Below, piece by piece: positions 23,234-28,783 of a stretch of DNA of 29,029 nucleotides. The translations under genes were made by a program, and so were the position numbers. The DNA is from a virus. The notes under the pieces were generated by a model, which did no database searches, was not told the DNA's origin, and saw only the letters and a list, made by a program, of their open reading frames with translations. The number at the start of each line of letters is the position of its first letter. Within the stretch, counting starts at the first letter, position 1. The stretch lies in the IMG/VR virus record IMGVR_UViG_3300027760_000061, positions 1 to 29,029 of that record. One strand, given 5' to 3'.

Positions 23234-23268
23234 CCTGGGGGCTGGGAACCCTCCGCCCAGCCCCCAGG
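23234..23268. promoter_or_regulatory. Perfect 13-bp inverted repeat (mRNA hairpin) between ssb and helicase
   Basis: CCTGGGGGCTGGG (23234-23246) pairs fully with CCCAGCCCCCAGG (23256-23268) around a 9-base loop. The stem is very GC-rich, but the following bases are TCTTCTC rather than a T run, so an ordinary Rho-independent terminator is not certain. It could lower read-through into the helicase or protect the 3' end of the exonuclease-erf-ssb message. It lies 20 bases before the helicase start codon. Confidence 0.6.
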
Positions 23269-23288
23269 TCTTCTCAAAGGAATGAGAC

Positions 23289-23879
23289 ATGCAACTACGT
23301 GACTATCAAGAGCAAGTGGTGGGCGACAACATCGCCGCGATGGAACGCGGAGTGAAGTCCACGCTCAACCCCATGTTCACGGGAGCGGGGAAGACGGTGG
23401 TGTTCTGCAGCCTGGCCAATCGAATCCCGGGCCGCACGCTCATCATCGTCCCGCTCAAGGAACTTCTGTGGCAGGCAGTGGACAAGGTCAGGGACATCCT
23501 CGGGGAAGACCCTGACATTGAGATGGCTGAGTACAGGGCGGGTGCCGATGACTGGTTCTCGCCCAAGGTGGTGGTGGCATCGAAGCAAACGCTGCTTTCC
23601 CGGAGGGGCGGGCAGAAGCGTTACGAGAGGTTCGATGATTTCCAACTGGTGATCGTTGATGAAGCACACATGATGTGCAGTGAGGCGGTGGTGGAGATGC
23701 TCACGCATTTCCAATCGAAGGGGGCAATGGTCGCTGGCTTTACAGCCACGCCATTTCGGATGGACGGCAAGCCAATGCTCAGGAGTGAAGCATGCAATTC
23801 TACGAAGAACTCGTCGGCGGATACGACCTGCGGTGGGCCATCGAATACGGGTGGGCTGTTTCCCCCGTCTGCAAACTAG
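23289..23879 (+). CDS. SF2 helicase, N-terminal RecA domain (first half of split gene)
   Basis: A 196-residue polypeptide with AAGGA eight bases before ATG. It contains helicase motifs Q (LRDYQ, residues 3-7), I/Walker A (FTGAGKT, lysine at 35), Ia (TLIIVPLKELLWQ), II (VDEAH, residues 123-127) and III (TATP, residues 152-155), as in the RAD25/UvsW-like or phage SSL2-type group. After about residue 165 (GKPML) the reading becomes non-homologous and Ser/Thr-rich (ACNSTKNSSADTTCGG), while the helicase sequence continues in the -1 frame. The C-terminal ~30 residues therefore look like out-of-frame tail. The other domain lies in the next ORF, which overlaps by 88 bases. Confidence 0.85.
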   Translation: MQLRDYQEQVVGDNIAAMERGVKSTLNPMFTGAGKTVVFCSLANRIPGRTLIIVPLKELLWQAVDKVRDILGEDPDIEMAEYRAGADDWFSPKVVVASKQTLLSRRGGQKRYERFDDFQLVIVDEAHMMCSEAVVEMLTHFQSKGAMVAGFTATPFRMDGKPMLRSEACNSTKNSSADTTCGGPSNTGGLFPPSAN

Positions 23880-24835
23880 CACGGGTGGAATCCTTGGACC
23901 TGTCAGGCATCAAGATCGTTGGCGGTGACTTCCAGCAGCAGGCCCTACAGGCCGAGTTGAATAAGGAATCCAACATCCAACGCCTGTGCCTGATCACGGC
24001 GGAGGAGATGGAGGGCCAGACCGTCCTCTTCACGGCATCTGTCTCGTCATCGAAGGCTGCGGCCCACTACCTCAACAACAACTACGGCATCCCTGCCGTG
24101 TACGTGTACGGCACACAGCCCGAGGAGGAGAGGCGTGAGGCACTCCGAGCGTTTAAGTCAGGCGAGGCCAAGGTCCTGTGCAACTGCCAAGTCGTTGCCG
24201 TTGGCTTCGATTACCCCCCTACAGCAACCCTTATTCTGGGAAGGCCCACCCGCTCAAGGTCCTTCTGGCTGCAGTGCGTGGGACGAGCCACTCGTCCGCT
24301 ACCGGGCGTTGTTGATTTTGAGGGCAGTACGCCAGATAGCCGACGAGCTGCCGTCTCCGCAAGTGCGAAGAAGCACTTCAAGATAGTGGACTGCACCACG
24401 GGCAGCATCGACCACTCGCTCGTCACCAGCGTGGACATGTTCTGCCCTGCCGCCGACGAGGAAGTGAAGAAGGTAGTCAAGAAGGCGGCTGCTGAATCCA
24501 AGAAGCCACTGACTGCCGAGGAGATGGCTGACATCGCCGCCAAGGAGGCCGAGCGGATCGCATCCGCCAAGGCCATCGAAGCCATGCGGAAGAACACGCA
24601 AGGCCGGGGCTTTGGCCGGGTGGCCAGCCAAGAGATCGACATTACATGGAAGGGCAAGAGGCCGGTCGGCACGTATACGAACCCTCTCCGGGGCAAGTAC
24701 GGCGGGCTGAAGATGAGCCAGCTTCCAGATCACTACATCCGATGGGCATGTGATGCACCGAGCATCAGCGGATGGGTGAAGGGTCTGTTCTGTAGGGAGT
24801 GGGAGAGGCGACATGGAATCCCCCAAGCGTCCTGA
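23792..24835 (+). CDS. SF2 helicase, C-terminal RecA domain (second half of split gene)
   Basis: A 347-residue ORF starting MQFYEELVGGYDLRWAIEYG, exactly where the first RecA domain ends. ATG at 23792 has AGGAG at 23781-23785 with a six-base gap; an in-frame TGA at 23786-23788 blocks earlier starts. It carries motif IV-like TVLFTASVSSSK, motif V (VVAVGFDYPP) and motif VI (QCVGRATR, residues 161-168, with both arginine fingers). Residues ~230-275 are a Lys/Ala coiled region and the last ~60 (KYGGLKMSQLPDHYIRWA) resemble the short C-terminal module of DUF3820/exonuclease X-like proteins. The two halves together give a complete helicase. Either a true gene fission, a frameshift, or an assembly indel is possible. 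Confidence 0.85.
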   Translation: MQFYEELVGGYDLRWAIEYGWAVSPVCKLARVESLDLSGIKIVGGDFQQQALQAELNKESNIQRLCLITAEEMEGQTVLFTASVSSSKAAAHYLNNNYGIPAVYVYGTQPEEERREALRAFKSGEAKVLCNCQVVAVGFDYPPTATLILGRPTRSRSFWLQCVGRATRPLPGVVDFEGSTPDSRRAAVSASAKKHFKIVDCTTGSIDHSLVTSVDMFCPAADEEVKKVVKKAAAESKKPLTAEEMADIAAKEAERIASAKAIEAMRKNTQGRGFGRVASQEIDITWKGKRPVGTYTNPLRGKYGGLKMSQLPDHYIRWACDAPSISGWVKGLFCREWERRHGIPQAS

Positions 24836-25115
24836 CTTTCTCTTGGATGAGACGGTCGATGCGATTCTGAATCAGTTCGATGTTGAGCATGTGTTCCCTA
24901 CCGAGTTTCTCAAGGAGGAGAAGAGAGATGGTTTTTGGAAACGATGGCGAGATTCGATTGCGGCATGCTTTGGCTTTCGCAGACGAGCTGCACCGCCGAG
25001 TGCTGATCAATCAGGAGTCAGCGACCGCAGTGGCGGAGAGCTTGGGGCTGGACATCCAGCAGACCAAGGGGGCCGTCCGTCTGCTAAGGAGCTTGCCTGC
25101 CAAGCCAAGCCCTGA
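24813..25115 (+). CDS. Short acidic/basic unknown ORF overlapping helicase and HTH genes
   Basis: A 100-residue ORF with an early GGGAG/GAGAGG ribosome-like stretch before ATG at 24813. Residues 1-45 (KRPDFLLDETVDAILNQFDV, then FPTEFLKEEKRDG) look protein-like and helical, but after about residue 50 the sequence is Arg/Pro/Gly-rich and overlaps the HTH gene for 188 bases in another frame, typical of shadow coding. It may be a short real gene with a random tail, or a leader that couples translation from the helicase (23-base overlap) to the HTH gene. No family was recognised. Confidence 0.4.
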   Translation: MESPKRPDFLLDETVDAILNQFDVEHVFPTEFLKEEKRDGFWKRWRDSIAACFGFRRRAAPPSADQSGVSDRSGGELGAGHPADQGGRPSAKELACQAKP

Positions 25116-25410
25116 GCGACTCGCCCTGGTGGTGATGCGTGACTGCGGGCTGGACAACCGGGACATCGCTGAAATCTTTGGCCGCTCTCCTCGCTGGGCC
25201 TATCTGGTCCGCGAGCGTGCGGTCGAACTCCGCGAGGCCGAGCCGATCCGCTGGGACCTTGAGTACTTGGACGATGGGCTTCAGCCTGGCGATCCGACTC
25301 CCACGGAAATCCTTGAGCAAGCCGAAGCCCTGCGTGTCGCCGGCACGTATCGGTCCCGGCTCCCGTCACACCGGAGAGAACTCAATGCGTTCGTTCAAGA
25401 GTGCGCTTGA
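24928..25410 (+). CDS. DNA-binding protein with two helix-turn-helix motifs
   Basis: A 160-residue protein starting MVFGNDGEIRLRHALAFADE; the ATG has AAGGAGG at 24912-24918, nine bases upstream, which settles the start against an in-frame ATG at 24880. Two helix-turn-helix units are likely: residues ~30-52 (SATAVAESLGLDIQQTKGAV) and ~70-95 (GLDNRDIAEIFGRSPRWAYL), the second resembling sigma-region-4 or LuxR-like recognition helices. The C-terminal third (EPIRWDLEYLDDGLQPGDPT) looks like an effector or dimer segment. A transcription regulator of the early operon or an origin-binding protein would fit. It overlaps the next gene by 26 bases. Confidence 0.7.
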   Translation: MVFGNDGEIRLRHALAFADELHRRVLINQESATAVAESLGLDIQQTKGAVRLLRSLPAKPSPERLALVVMRDCGLDNRDIAEIFGRSPRWAYLVRERAVELREAEPIRWDLEYLDDGLQPGDPTPTEILEQAEALRVAGTYRSRLPSHRRELNAFVQECA

Positions 25411-25990
25411 GGGCGGGCACAGAGCCGAGCGTAACTGGGTTGAGTCTGTTCGCGAGGCAGGCAGGTCAGCGGCCCACGGCAAGAAGATCGTTGTAAAGGT
25501 TCACAACAAGAACAAGGACCACGTTGAGACGCCCGATGCACTGGGCTTGTTCAGCTTGGAGATCAAGGAGCGGTCCCTAACTTTCACTTCCCCGGAGGAT
25601 TACCCATATGACACCGTCTTTGTTGATGACATGCGAGGACTTGGACGCGAGCGACTGCAGCACCTCGCCTACATCTACATCTCCCGGCCAACAGGAGAGT
25701 GGGTGTGGCTCACTCCCCTTGATCGGGACAACAGTTGGAAGGAACAGACTGTCTTCGACCGAGGGCGAGGGCATGACGTTCCGACCCTCGTTGCCCCGAA
25801 GAAGTTCCTCCGACCAGCCAGCCAACTCACAGACCTCCTATACCCACATCACTATCTGGACCTTGTCGATGGAGACGCAGGACTATTCCTCTCAGGAGGT
25901 GGAGCGATTGAAGAACGAGAACGCTACGTTGCGAAGACGCATCCAGACTTTGGAGGCCGAGATCGCAAGCCTCCAGGCCAAGGTCATTAA
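25385..25990 (+). CDS. PD-(D/E)XK-fold nuclease-like protein
   Basis: A 201-residue protein; GGAGAG lies just before ATG 25385, inside the previous gene. The N-terminal helix (RAERNWVESVREAG), a strand-rich stretch and then T-P-D51-A-L-G...L-E59-I-K61-E give the spacing D-x7-E-x-K expected of resolvase-like or small-restriction PD-(D/E)XK nucleases. Residues ~95-130 (LAYIYISRPTGEWVWLTPL) add further strands. The C-terminus from residue 170 on (GGGAIEERERYVAK) is less ordered and overlaps the next small gene. Possible roles are junction resolution, DNA degradation or defence; context with recombination genes favours nucleic-acid processing. Assignment rests on the motif and not on close family recognition. 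Confidence 0.55.
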   Translation: MRSFKSALEGGHRAERNWVESVREAGRSAAHGKKIVVKVHNKNKDHVETPDALGLFSLEIKERSLTFTSPEDYPYDTVFVDDMRGLGRERLQHLAYIYISRPTGEWVWLTPLDRDNSWKEQTVFDRGRGHDVPTLVAPKKFLRPASQLTDLLYPHHYLDLVDGDAGLFLSGGGAIEERERYVAKTHPDFGGRDRKPPGQGH

Positions 25991-26009
25991 TGCGTGGGGA
26001 TCATGCTGA
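25869..26009 (+). CDS. 46-residue coiled-coil protein
   Basis: A short ORF starting METQDYSSQEVERLKNENAT. From residue 11 it forms an almost ideal leucine-zipper-like helix (VERLKNENATLRRRIQTLEA continuing with IASLQAKVI), with hydrophobic residues at heptad a/d positions. It overlaps the end of the nuclease-like gene by 122 bases, and its stop overlaps the next ATG (ATGCTGA). Phage spanin, lysis regulator and small DNA-associated factors can have such coiled coils. The heptad regularity and the nested coupling to a membrane peptide argue that it is translated, although its own ribosome site is weak. Confidence 0.55.
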   Translation: METQDYSSQEVERLKNENATLRRRIQTLEAEIASLQAKVINAWGSC

Positions 26010-26101
26010 CGTTCATCGACACCATAGGCGAAGGCACGTTCACCATGTTCCTCCTGATCATAGTCATCCTCCTCATCATCTTGAGCAACCATGAAGATTG
26101 A
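26003..26101 (+). CDS. 32-residue single-pass membrane peptide
   Basis: This small ORF starts at ATG 26003, after GGGGA with a short gap, and begins MLTFIDTIGEGTFT. Residues ~15-27 (MFLLIIVILLIIL) are a hydrophobic helix, followed by the charged end SNHED. It overlaps the coiled-coil stop and the following gene's ATG (26091), so it sits in an unbroken chain of coupled genes. A holin-like, inhibitor or toxin-like membrane peptide is conceivable, or an accessory of the coiled-coil protein. The function is not shown by sequence. Confidence 0.5.
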   Translation: MLTFIDTIGEGTFTMFLLIIVILLIILSNHED

Positions 26102-26381
26102 AGACCGCATGTCCATGTGGGCAGCCAAGCGTCCACGGGAAGAACCGGCCGAGCTGCTGCTGGAAGGAGCGCAGGAGATTGCCGACCTCCGCCGGCAAAG
26201 GGAAGAGGACAGCAAACAGATGAGTGCCCTGATAGAGGGTTACCAGAAAATGCAGGCGTTGTGCATCGACGGCAAGCACCTGACTGACAAGGAGCGGCGT
26301 GCCCTCACTGAGGCGAGCGAGTTCTACATTGGCACCCAGACAGGATTGACTTTGAGCGGCCTTCTGGAGCGAATGAAATGA
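26091..26381 (+). CDS. Small helical protein with LTD-(E/K)-ER motif (paralogue A)
   Basis: A 96-residue protein. Residues 1-60 form an amphipathic charged helix (AELLLEGAQEIADLRRQREE). Residues 64-96 (LTDKERRALTEASEFYIGTQ ending LSGLLERMK) closely parallel the C-terminus of the next gene. It overlaps the membrane peptide by 11 bases and the next gene by ATGA. Small proteins with the pattern L-T-D-E-E-R...L-L-E-R are common in phage accessory regions but have no function I can name. Confidence 0.7.
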   Translation: MKIEDRMSMWAAKRPREEPAELLLEGAQEIADLRRQREEDSKQMSALIEGYQKMQALCIDGKHLTDKERRALTEASEFYIGTQTGLTLSGLLERMK

Positions 26382-26653
26382 CAGACATCGTCACCCGGCT
26401 CCGACGCTGGGTTCACGCAGTCGATTCAGTCTCGGCTTCCGACCTCATGGATGAGGCTGCTGACGAGATTGAGCGGCTGCGTAAGGCCCCGTGTCCGTAC
26501 GTTGTCGGCACTACAACTCAGTACTGTTCCCTGACTCCGCCCACGCTCACCGACGAGGAGCGGCAGGCGATTGAGGCGGCTGCAGACTTCATTGACGCGA
26601 AGAGTTACGCAAGTGCCGCCACGCTCCGCTCACTGCTGGAGAGAACCAAATGA
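26378..26653 (+). CDS. Small helical protein with LTDEER motif (paralogue B)
   Basis: A 91-residue protein. The N-terminus (IVTRLRRWVHAVDSVSASDL then MDEAADEIERLRK) is the widespread phage 'D-A-A-x-E-I-E-R-L-R' segment. Then a short Cys-Pro linker (APCPYVVGTTTQYCSL) is followed by LTDEERQAIEAAADFIDA, ending TLRSLLERTK, which aligns with the preceding protein. Both thus share a C-terminal module after different N-termini. It starts and ends with ATGA overlaps. Function is unknown. Confidence 0.72.
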   Translation: MTDIVTRLRRWVHAVDSVSASDLMDEAADEIERLRKAPCPYVVGTTTQYCSLTPPTLTDEERQAIEAAADFIDAKSYASAATLRSLLERTK

Positions 26654-26877
26654 CTCTTCCAAGCCAGCGAACCCGATCAGTCCTTAGCACCAGGGACTTT
26701 CTCCTGCGGCTGATGAACCCCGCCCTGCCGGATGGTTTTAAGAGAGTTCCCCGCCACGTACGCGAGGAGGCCCGCAGGCTCATGCGTCACTACCCGGGGG
26801 TGGTGGACATGTCCTTGGCCGGGGAGCGGGCGCCGAACGTGTTCGACGCCGAGGAAGCCTGGAGGCTGGCCGAGTGA
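26650..26877 (+). CDS. BPSL0761-family-like small protein
   Basis: A 75-residue protein matching the pattern I recall for the BPSL0761 family: an opening of the form T-L-P-x-x-R-T-R-x-V (here LPSQRTRSVLSTRDFLLRL), a middle R-V-P-R-H-V-R-E-E-A-R, and R-H-Y-P-G. Members are small and of unknown function in many Gram-negative bacteria and their phages. It is coupled by ATGA to the gene before and by GTGA to the gene after. Full length is as expected for the family (about 70-90 residues). Confidence 0.75.
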   Translation: MTLPSQRTRSVLSTRDFLLRLMNPALPDGFKRVPRHVREEARRLMRHYPGVVDMSLAGERAPNVFDAEEAWRLAE

Positions 26878-27137
26878 CTATCTGCCAGCTGGACCCGCCG
26901 ATCTGGGTTACCTGCCCTCTCGGGGACGGGATCGCCCTGCTCGTCATTGACTACGGCCCCCACATTAACACCGTCTGGGTTGTACATTTGACTGGGGATG
27001 GCCGCGTGACGCACGTAGACGCCTCAGAAATCCGAATAGCCGGGAACGCCATGTACGGTATCCCGGAACCCAAACGCCCCGTAGAACGCACGCCAGGGGC
27101 CTTAGAAGACACTGGACATAAGGACAGTCTCAGGTAG
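26874..27137 (+). CDS. Small beta-rich unknown protein
   Basis: An 87-residue protein with a GTG start overlapping the previous stop (GTGA). It reads as paired strands (PIWVTCPLGDGIALLVIDYG, TVWVVHLTGDGRVTHVD, EIRIAGNAMYG) followed by a Pro/Lys-rich tail. The layout resembles the short 'D-Y-G-P...W...D-x-G...V' phage proteins of unknown role. Its stop lies within a 6-bp inverted repeat (CAGTCT-CAGGT-AGACTG, 27125-27141). It is the last gene of the coupled early run; a 392-base gap follows. Confidence 0.65.
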   Translation: MTICQLDPPIWVTCPLGDGIALLVIDYGPHINTVWVVHLTGDGRVTHVDASEIRIAGNAMYGIPEPKRPVERTPGALEDTGHKDSLR

Positions 27138-27141
27138 ACTG
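27125..27141. terminator. Short inverted repeat at the end of the early gene run
   Basis: CAGTCT (27125-27130), loop CAGGT, AGACTG (27136-27141). It spans the stop codon of the last early gene. No T run follows, so Rho-independent termination is uncertain. Confidence 0.3.
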
Positions 27142-27154
27142 CCGCCCTTACATA

Positions 27155-27168
27155 GCCCACGGATGGGC
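27155..27168. promoter_or_regulatory. Second copy of the CGGA-loop hairpin
   Basis: GCCCA-CGGA-TGGGC is a five-base-pair stem with the same CGGA loop as the hairpin at 21346-21361, here followed by ACCTGG instead of a T-rich tract. The shared stem-loop core at the end of two modules suggests a common regulatory RNA element, but two copies are too few for certainty. Confidence 0.35.
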
Positions 27169-27465
27169 ACCTGGCCTGCAGATCGGCCCCCCGCCAACTG
27201 GTCCCGTATGGGATGCGACAAGAGGGGGCAACACGGATGTGACCCGCCCGCAAGGCAATCCATCCGAACTCTTGCGACTGAGGGGTGGGAACTGGTGACT
27301 CCGCCTGCCCCGGGCTACAGCCAACCGCAAGCGCCGTGTCTGGGAGAAATGGATACAACGGCGTTAAACAATCAGCATCCAGTCGCTGCCGCCGAAAGCG
27401 CGGTCTAAGCGATTGACTTCCGGCATTTTTGCTGGGAGTCAACTGCGCCTCTGCACGGTCTACGT

Positions 27466-27493
27466 TTGACTGGGGCGTGATCGCCTGTACACT
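27466..27493 (+). promoter_or_regulatory. Candidate sigma70-like promoter upstream of HNH gene
   Basis: TTGACT (27466-27471, 5 of 6) with a 16-base spacer and TACACT (27488-27493, 4 of 6). Transcription would start about 27500, followed by GGAGG at 27508-27512 and the HNH start at 27530. The longest non-coding region of the right half lies just upstream. Confidence 0.45.
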
Positions 27494-27529
27494 CCCGCCC
27501 AACCCACGGAGGTGGAAGCGTGAAGGAGC

Positions 27530-28042
27530 ATGTACGCCGAGGCAACCAAGGTTTGCAACGGGCCATTGTGTCAAGGGCGGGAAAGACCCCGCTCGGACTT
27601 TAACAGGAACAACAGTAAGGCTGACGGTCTACAGGGCAGTTGCAGGCGCTGTGACTCCGAATATCAGAAGGATGAAAAAAATAAAGCTCGCAGAAGAAGA
27701 ACGCGCGGAGCGTGGAAAGATCGGGACTTGGCTGCAGCAATGTTTCAGCAATGCAAAAGCCGGGCGAAGCATAGATCGCTAGAGTTTGGGCTTGCGCTTG
27801 AGTGGTTTCGGCAGAAATTACTGGCCTGCACGTGCGAGGTCACAGGAATTGTTTTTGTTCTTAACGTCAGGCGACATCCATTCATGCCGTCAATTGATCG
27901 CATCGACAGCAGCAAGGGTTACACGCCAGACAACTGCCGAGTTGTTCTTTGGATAATCAACCAGGCCAAGAACGACATCTTAGAAGATGACTTCCAGTCG
28001 GCCCTGCGCCAAGTAGCGGAGGCTGTCGTTGAACGCTGTTGA
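27530..28042 (+). CDS. HNH-type endonuclease with N-terminal zinc motif
   Basis: A 170-residue protein. The N-terminus carries a Cys4 zinc ribbon (Cys9, Cys14, Cys38, Cys41) of the 'K-x-C...D-G-L-x-x-x-C-x-x-C' form common in phage HNH proteins. The C-terminal half has CEVTGI (around residue 99) and PSIDRIDSSKGYTPDNCRVV (about residues 120-139), the D-R-I-D...G-Y-T...N-C signature of HNH/homing-like endonucleases. AAGGAG at 27523-27528 is too close to ATG 27530, and a better placed GGAGG lies further off, so the exact start is uncertain. Such genes may be free-standing homing endonucleases. It may follow its own promoter (27466-27493). Confidence 0.8.
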   Translation: MYAEATKVCNGPLCQGRERPRSDFNRNNSKADGLQGSCRRCDSEYQKDEKNKARRRRTRGAWKDRDLAAAMFQQCKSRAKHRSLEFGLALEWFRQKLLACTCEVTGIVFVLNVRRHPFMPSIDRIDSSKGYTPDNCRVVLWIINQAKNDILEDDFQSALRQVAEAVVERC

Positions 28043-28047
28043 ACGCT
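28028..28047 (+). repeat. Perfect tandem 10-bp duplication at gene junction
   Basis: GTTGAACGCT occurs twice back to back (28028-28037 and 28038-28047). The second copy contains the TGA stop of the first HNH gene; the TTG in the first copy is the proposed start of the second HNH gene. A 10-base duplication shifts frame, so it may have reset this gene border. Confidence 0.85.
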
Positions 28048-28421
28048 CCGCCCTGCTGGAATGGGTGGCCGAGCATCGCTGTTGCTCAGTGTGCTGGTGG
28101 CCCGAGTCTGATGGTCGCCGCCGGCTTGAGGTTCACCACATCGTTGGTGGCGCAGGTCGCAAGCATGACATCAGGAACTACCTTCGGCTCTGCGACCGTG
28201 ACCATCACACGCTGCACAGTGGAAACAAGTTGCATGCCGATCTGGACAACCGTATACTATTAGGTGTCAAGCAGGAGTGTGATCCGGATAACTACGATCC
28301 GGAATACCTCGCCTCGCTAAGACATAAGAAGCATCTGGGCTATGACCCCGAGCCTCTGCCGGATTACTACCTCAAGGAACGGGAACGTAACACGGGATCA
28401 TGGACGAGTCGCAGCCCATAG
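28029..28421 (+). CDS. HNH endonuclease (CxxC...HH...N...HH type)
   Basis: A 130-residue protein starting at TTG 28029. The start is supported by GGAGG at 28018-28022 with a six-base gap; no in-frame ATG gives a full domain. The domain shows Cys19/Cys22, then LEVHHIVGG (His36, His37), Asn50 (IRNYLRLC), Cys55, and DRDHHTLHSG (His59, His60, His63), the order of a zinc-containing HNH nuclease. This differs from the neighbour, so they are not simple copies. In phages such proteins nick or cut DNA in packaging, mobility or recombination. It overlaps the previous gene by 14 bases and the next by 22. Confidence 0.85.
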   Translation: MNAVERSALLEWVAEHRCCSVCWWPESDGRRRLEVHHIVGGAGRKHDIRNYLRLCDRDHHTLHSGNKLHADLDNRILLGVKQECDPDNYDPEYLASLRHKKHLGYDPEPLPDYYLKERERNTGSWTSRSP

Positions 28422-28783
28422 CACACGTACTCCGCGTCATCCGGCATGACACCCTGCAGCTGCGGGCCTGGTGCCCGCTGTCGCAAACCCGAGTCACCCT
28501 CTACATGGTTCCCTGTGGCATTTGGTGTCTTGATGATGCCAAGGAACACATCATCGACTGGTGTGAATTACATTCCGATGCCGACCGGCTGAAGCTCGTT
28601 ACCTACGATCACATGCGAGACGAGTACGGCCGGCTCATGGGCGACCTGGCAGACATCCAGACGGGCGAAACCCTGACTGCCTACCTCCTGAGCGTTGGGG
28701 CAGCCAAGCCAAGGCCGCACCACATCCTGGAAATGCTGGGAGTTCTCCTCTCTTCAACGGAGGTCGAAGATGCTGGCGGGTGA
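28400..28783 (+). CDS. Staphylococcal-nuclease-like (SNase fold) protein with altered active site
   Basis: A 127-residue protein. Its pattern follows the SNase fold: VLRVIRHDTLQLRAW (for the family's v-D-G-D-T), RVTLYMVP (for R-L-x-G-I-D-x-P-E), an alpha helix with DAKEHIIDW, the strand DRLKLVTYDHM, then RDEYGRLMGDL and LTAYLLSVGAAKPR (D-x-Y-G-R-l...L-x-x-G-x-A). Compared with S. aureus nuclease, Asp21, Arg87 and possibly Arg35 are kept, but the calcium ligand Asp40 and the general base Glu43 are absent (MVPCG in their place). It may be an inactive binder or use other residues. It overlaps the HNH gene by 22 bases and the next gene by 14. Confidence 0.7.
   Translation: MDESQPIAHVLRVIRHDTLQLRAWCPLSQTRVTLYMVPCGIWCLDDAKEHIIDWCELHSDADRLKLVTYDHMRDEYGRLMGDLADIQTGETLTAYLLSVGAAKPRPHHILEMLGVLLSSTEVEDAGG

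Larger units (their letters stand above)
27138..27529. other. Intergenic stretch without a convincing gene
   Basis: This holds short open frames on both strands with Pro/Arg-rich, low-quality translations, so none is called. It contains the CGGA-loop hairpin (27155-27168), an inverted repeat TTGACT (27413-27418) / AGTCAA (27437-27442) separated by 18 bases, and a candidate promoter at 27466-27493. A T-rich patch (ATTTTT, about 27425-27430) lies within the inverted repeat. The stretch may be a leader or intergenic control region for the HNH genes; no structured RNA family was recognised. Confidence 0.5.

Noticed and set aside
27163-27408. + strand 81-codon ORF in the intergenic stretch
   Set aside because: Composition is rich in Pro, Trp and Gln with no helical or strand pattern, no ribosome site and no coupling to neighbours.
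26951-27574. - strand open frame (207 codons) covering the intergenic stretch
   Set aside because: Translation is Pro/Arg/Ser-rich, it runs into real genes at both ends, and it has no ribosome site.
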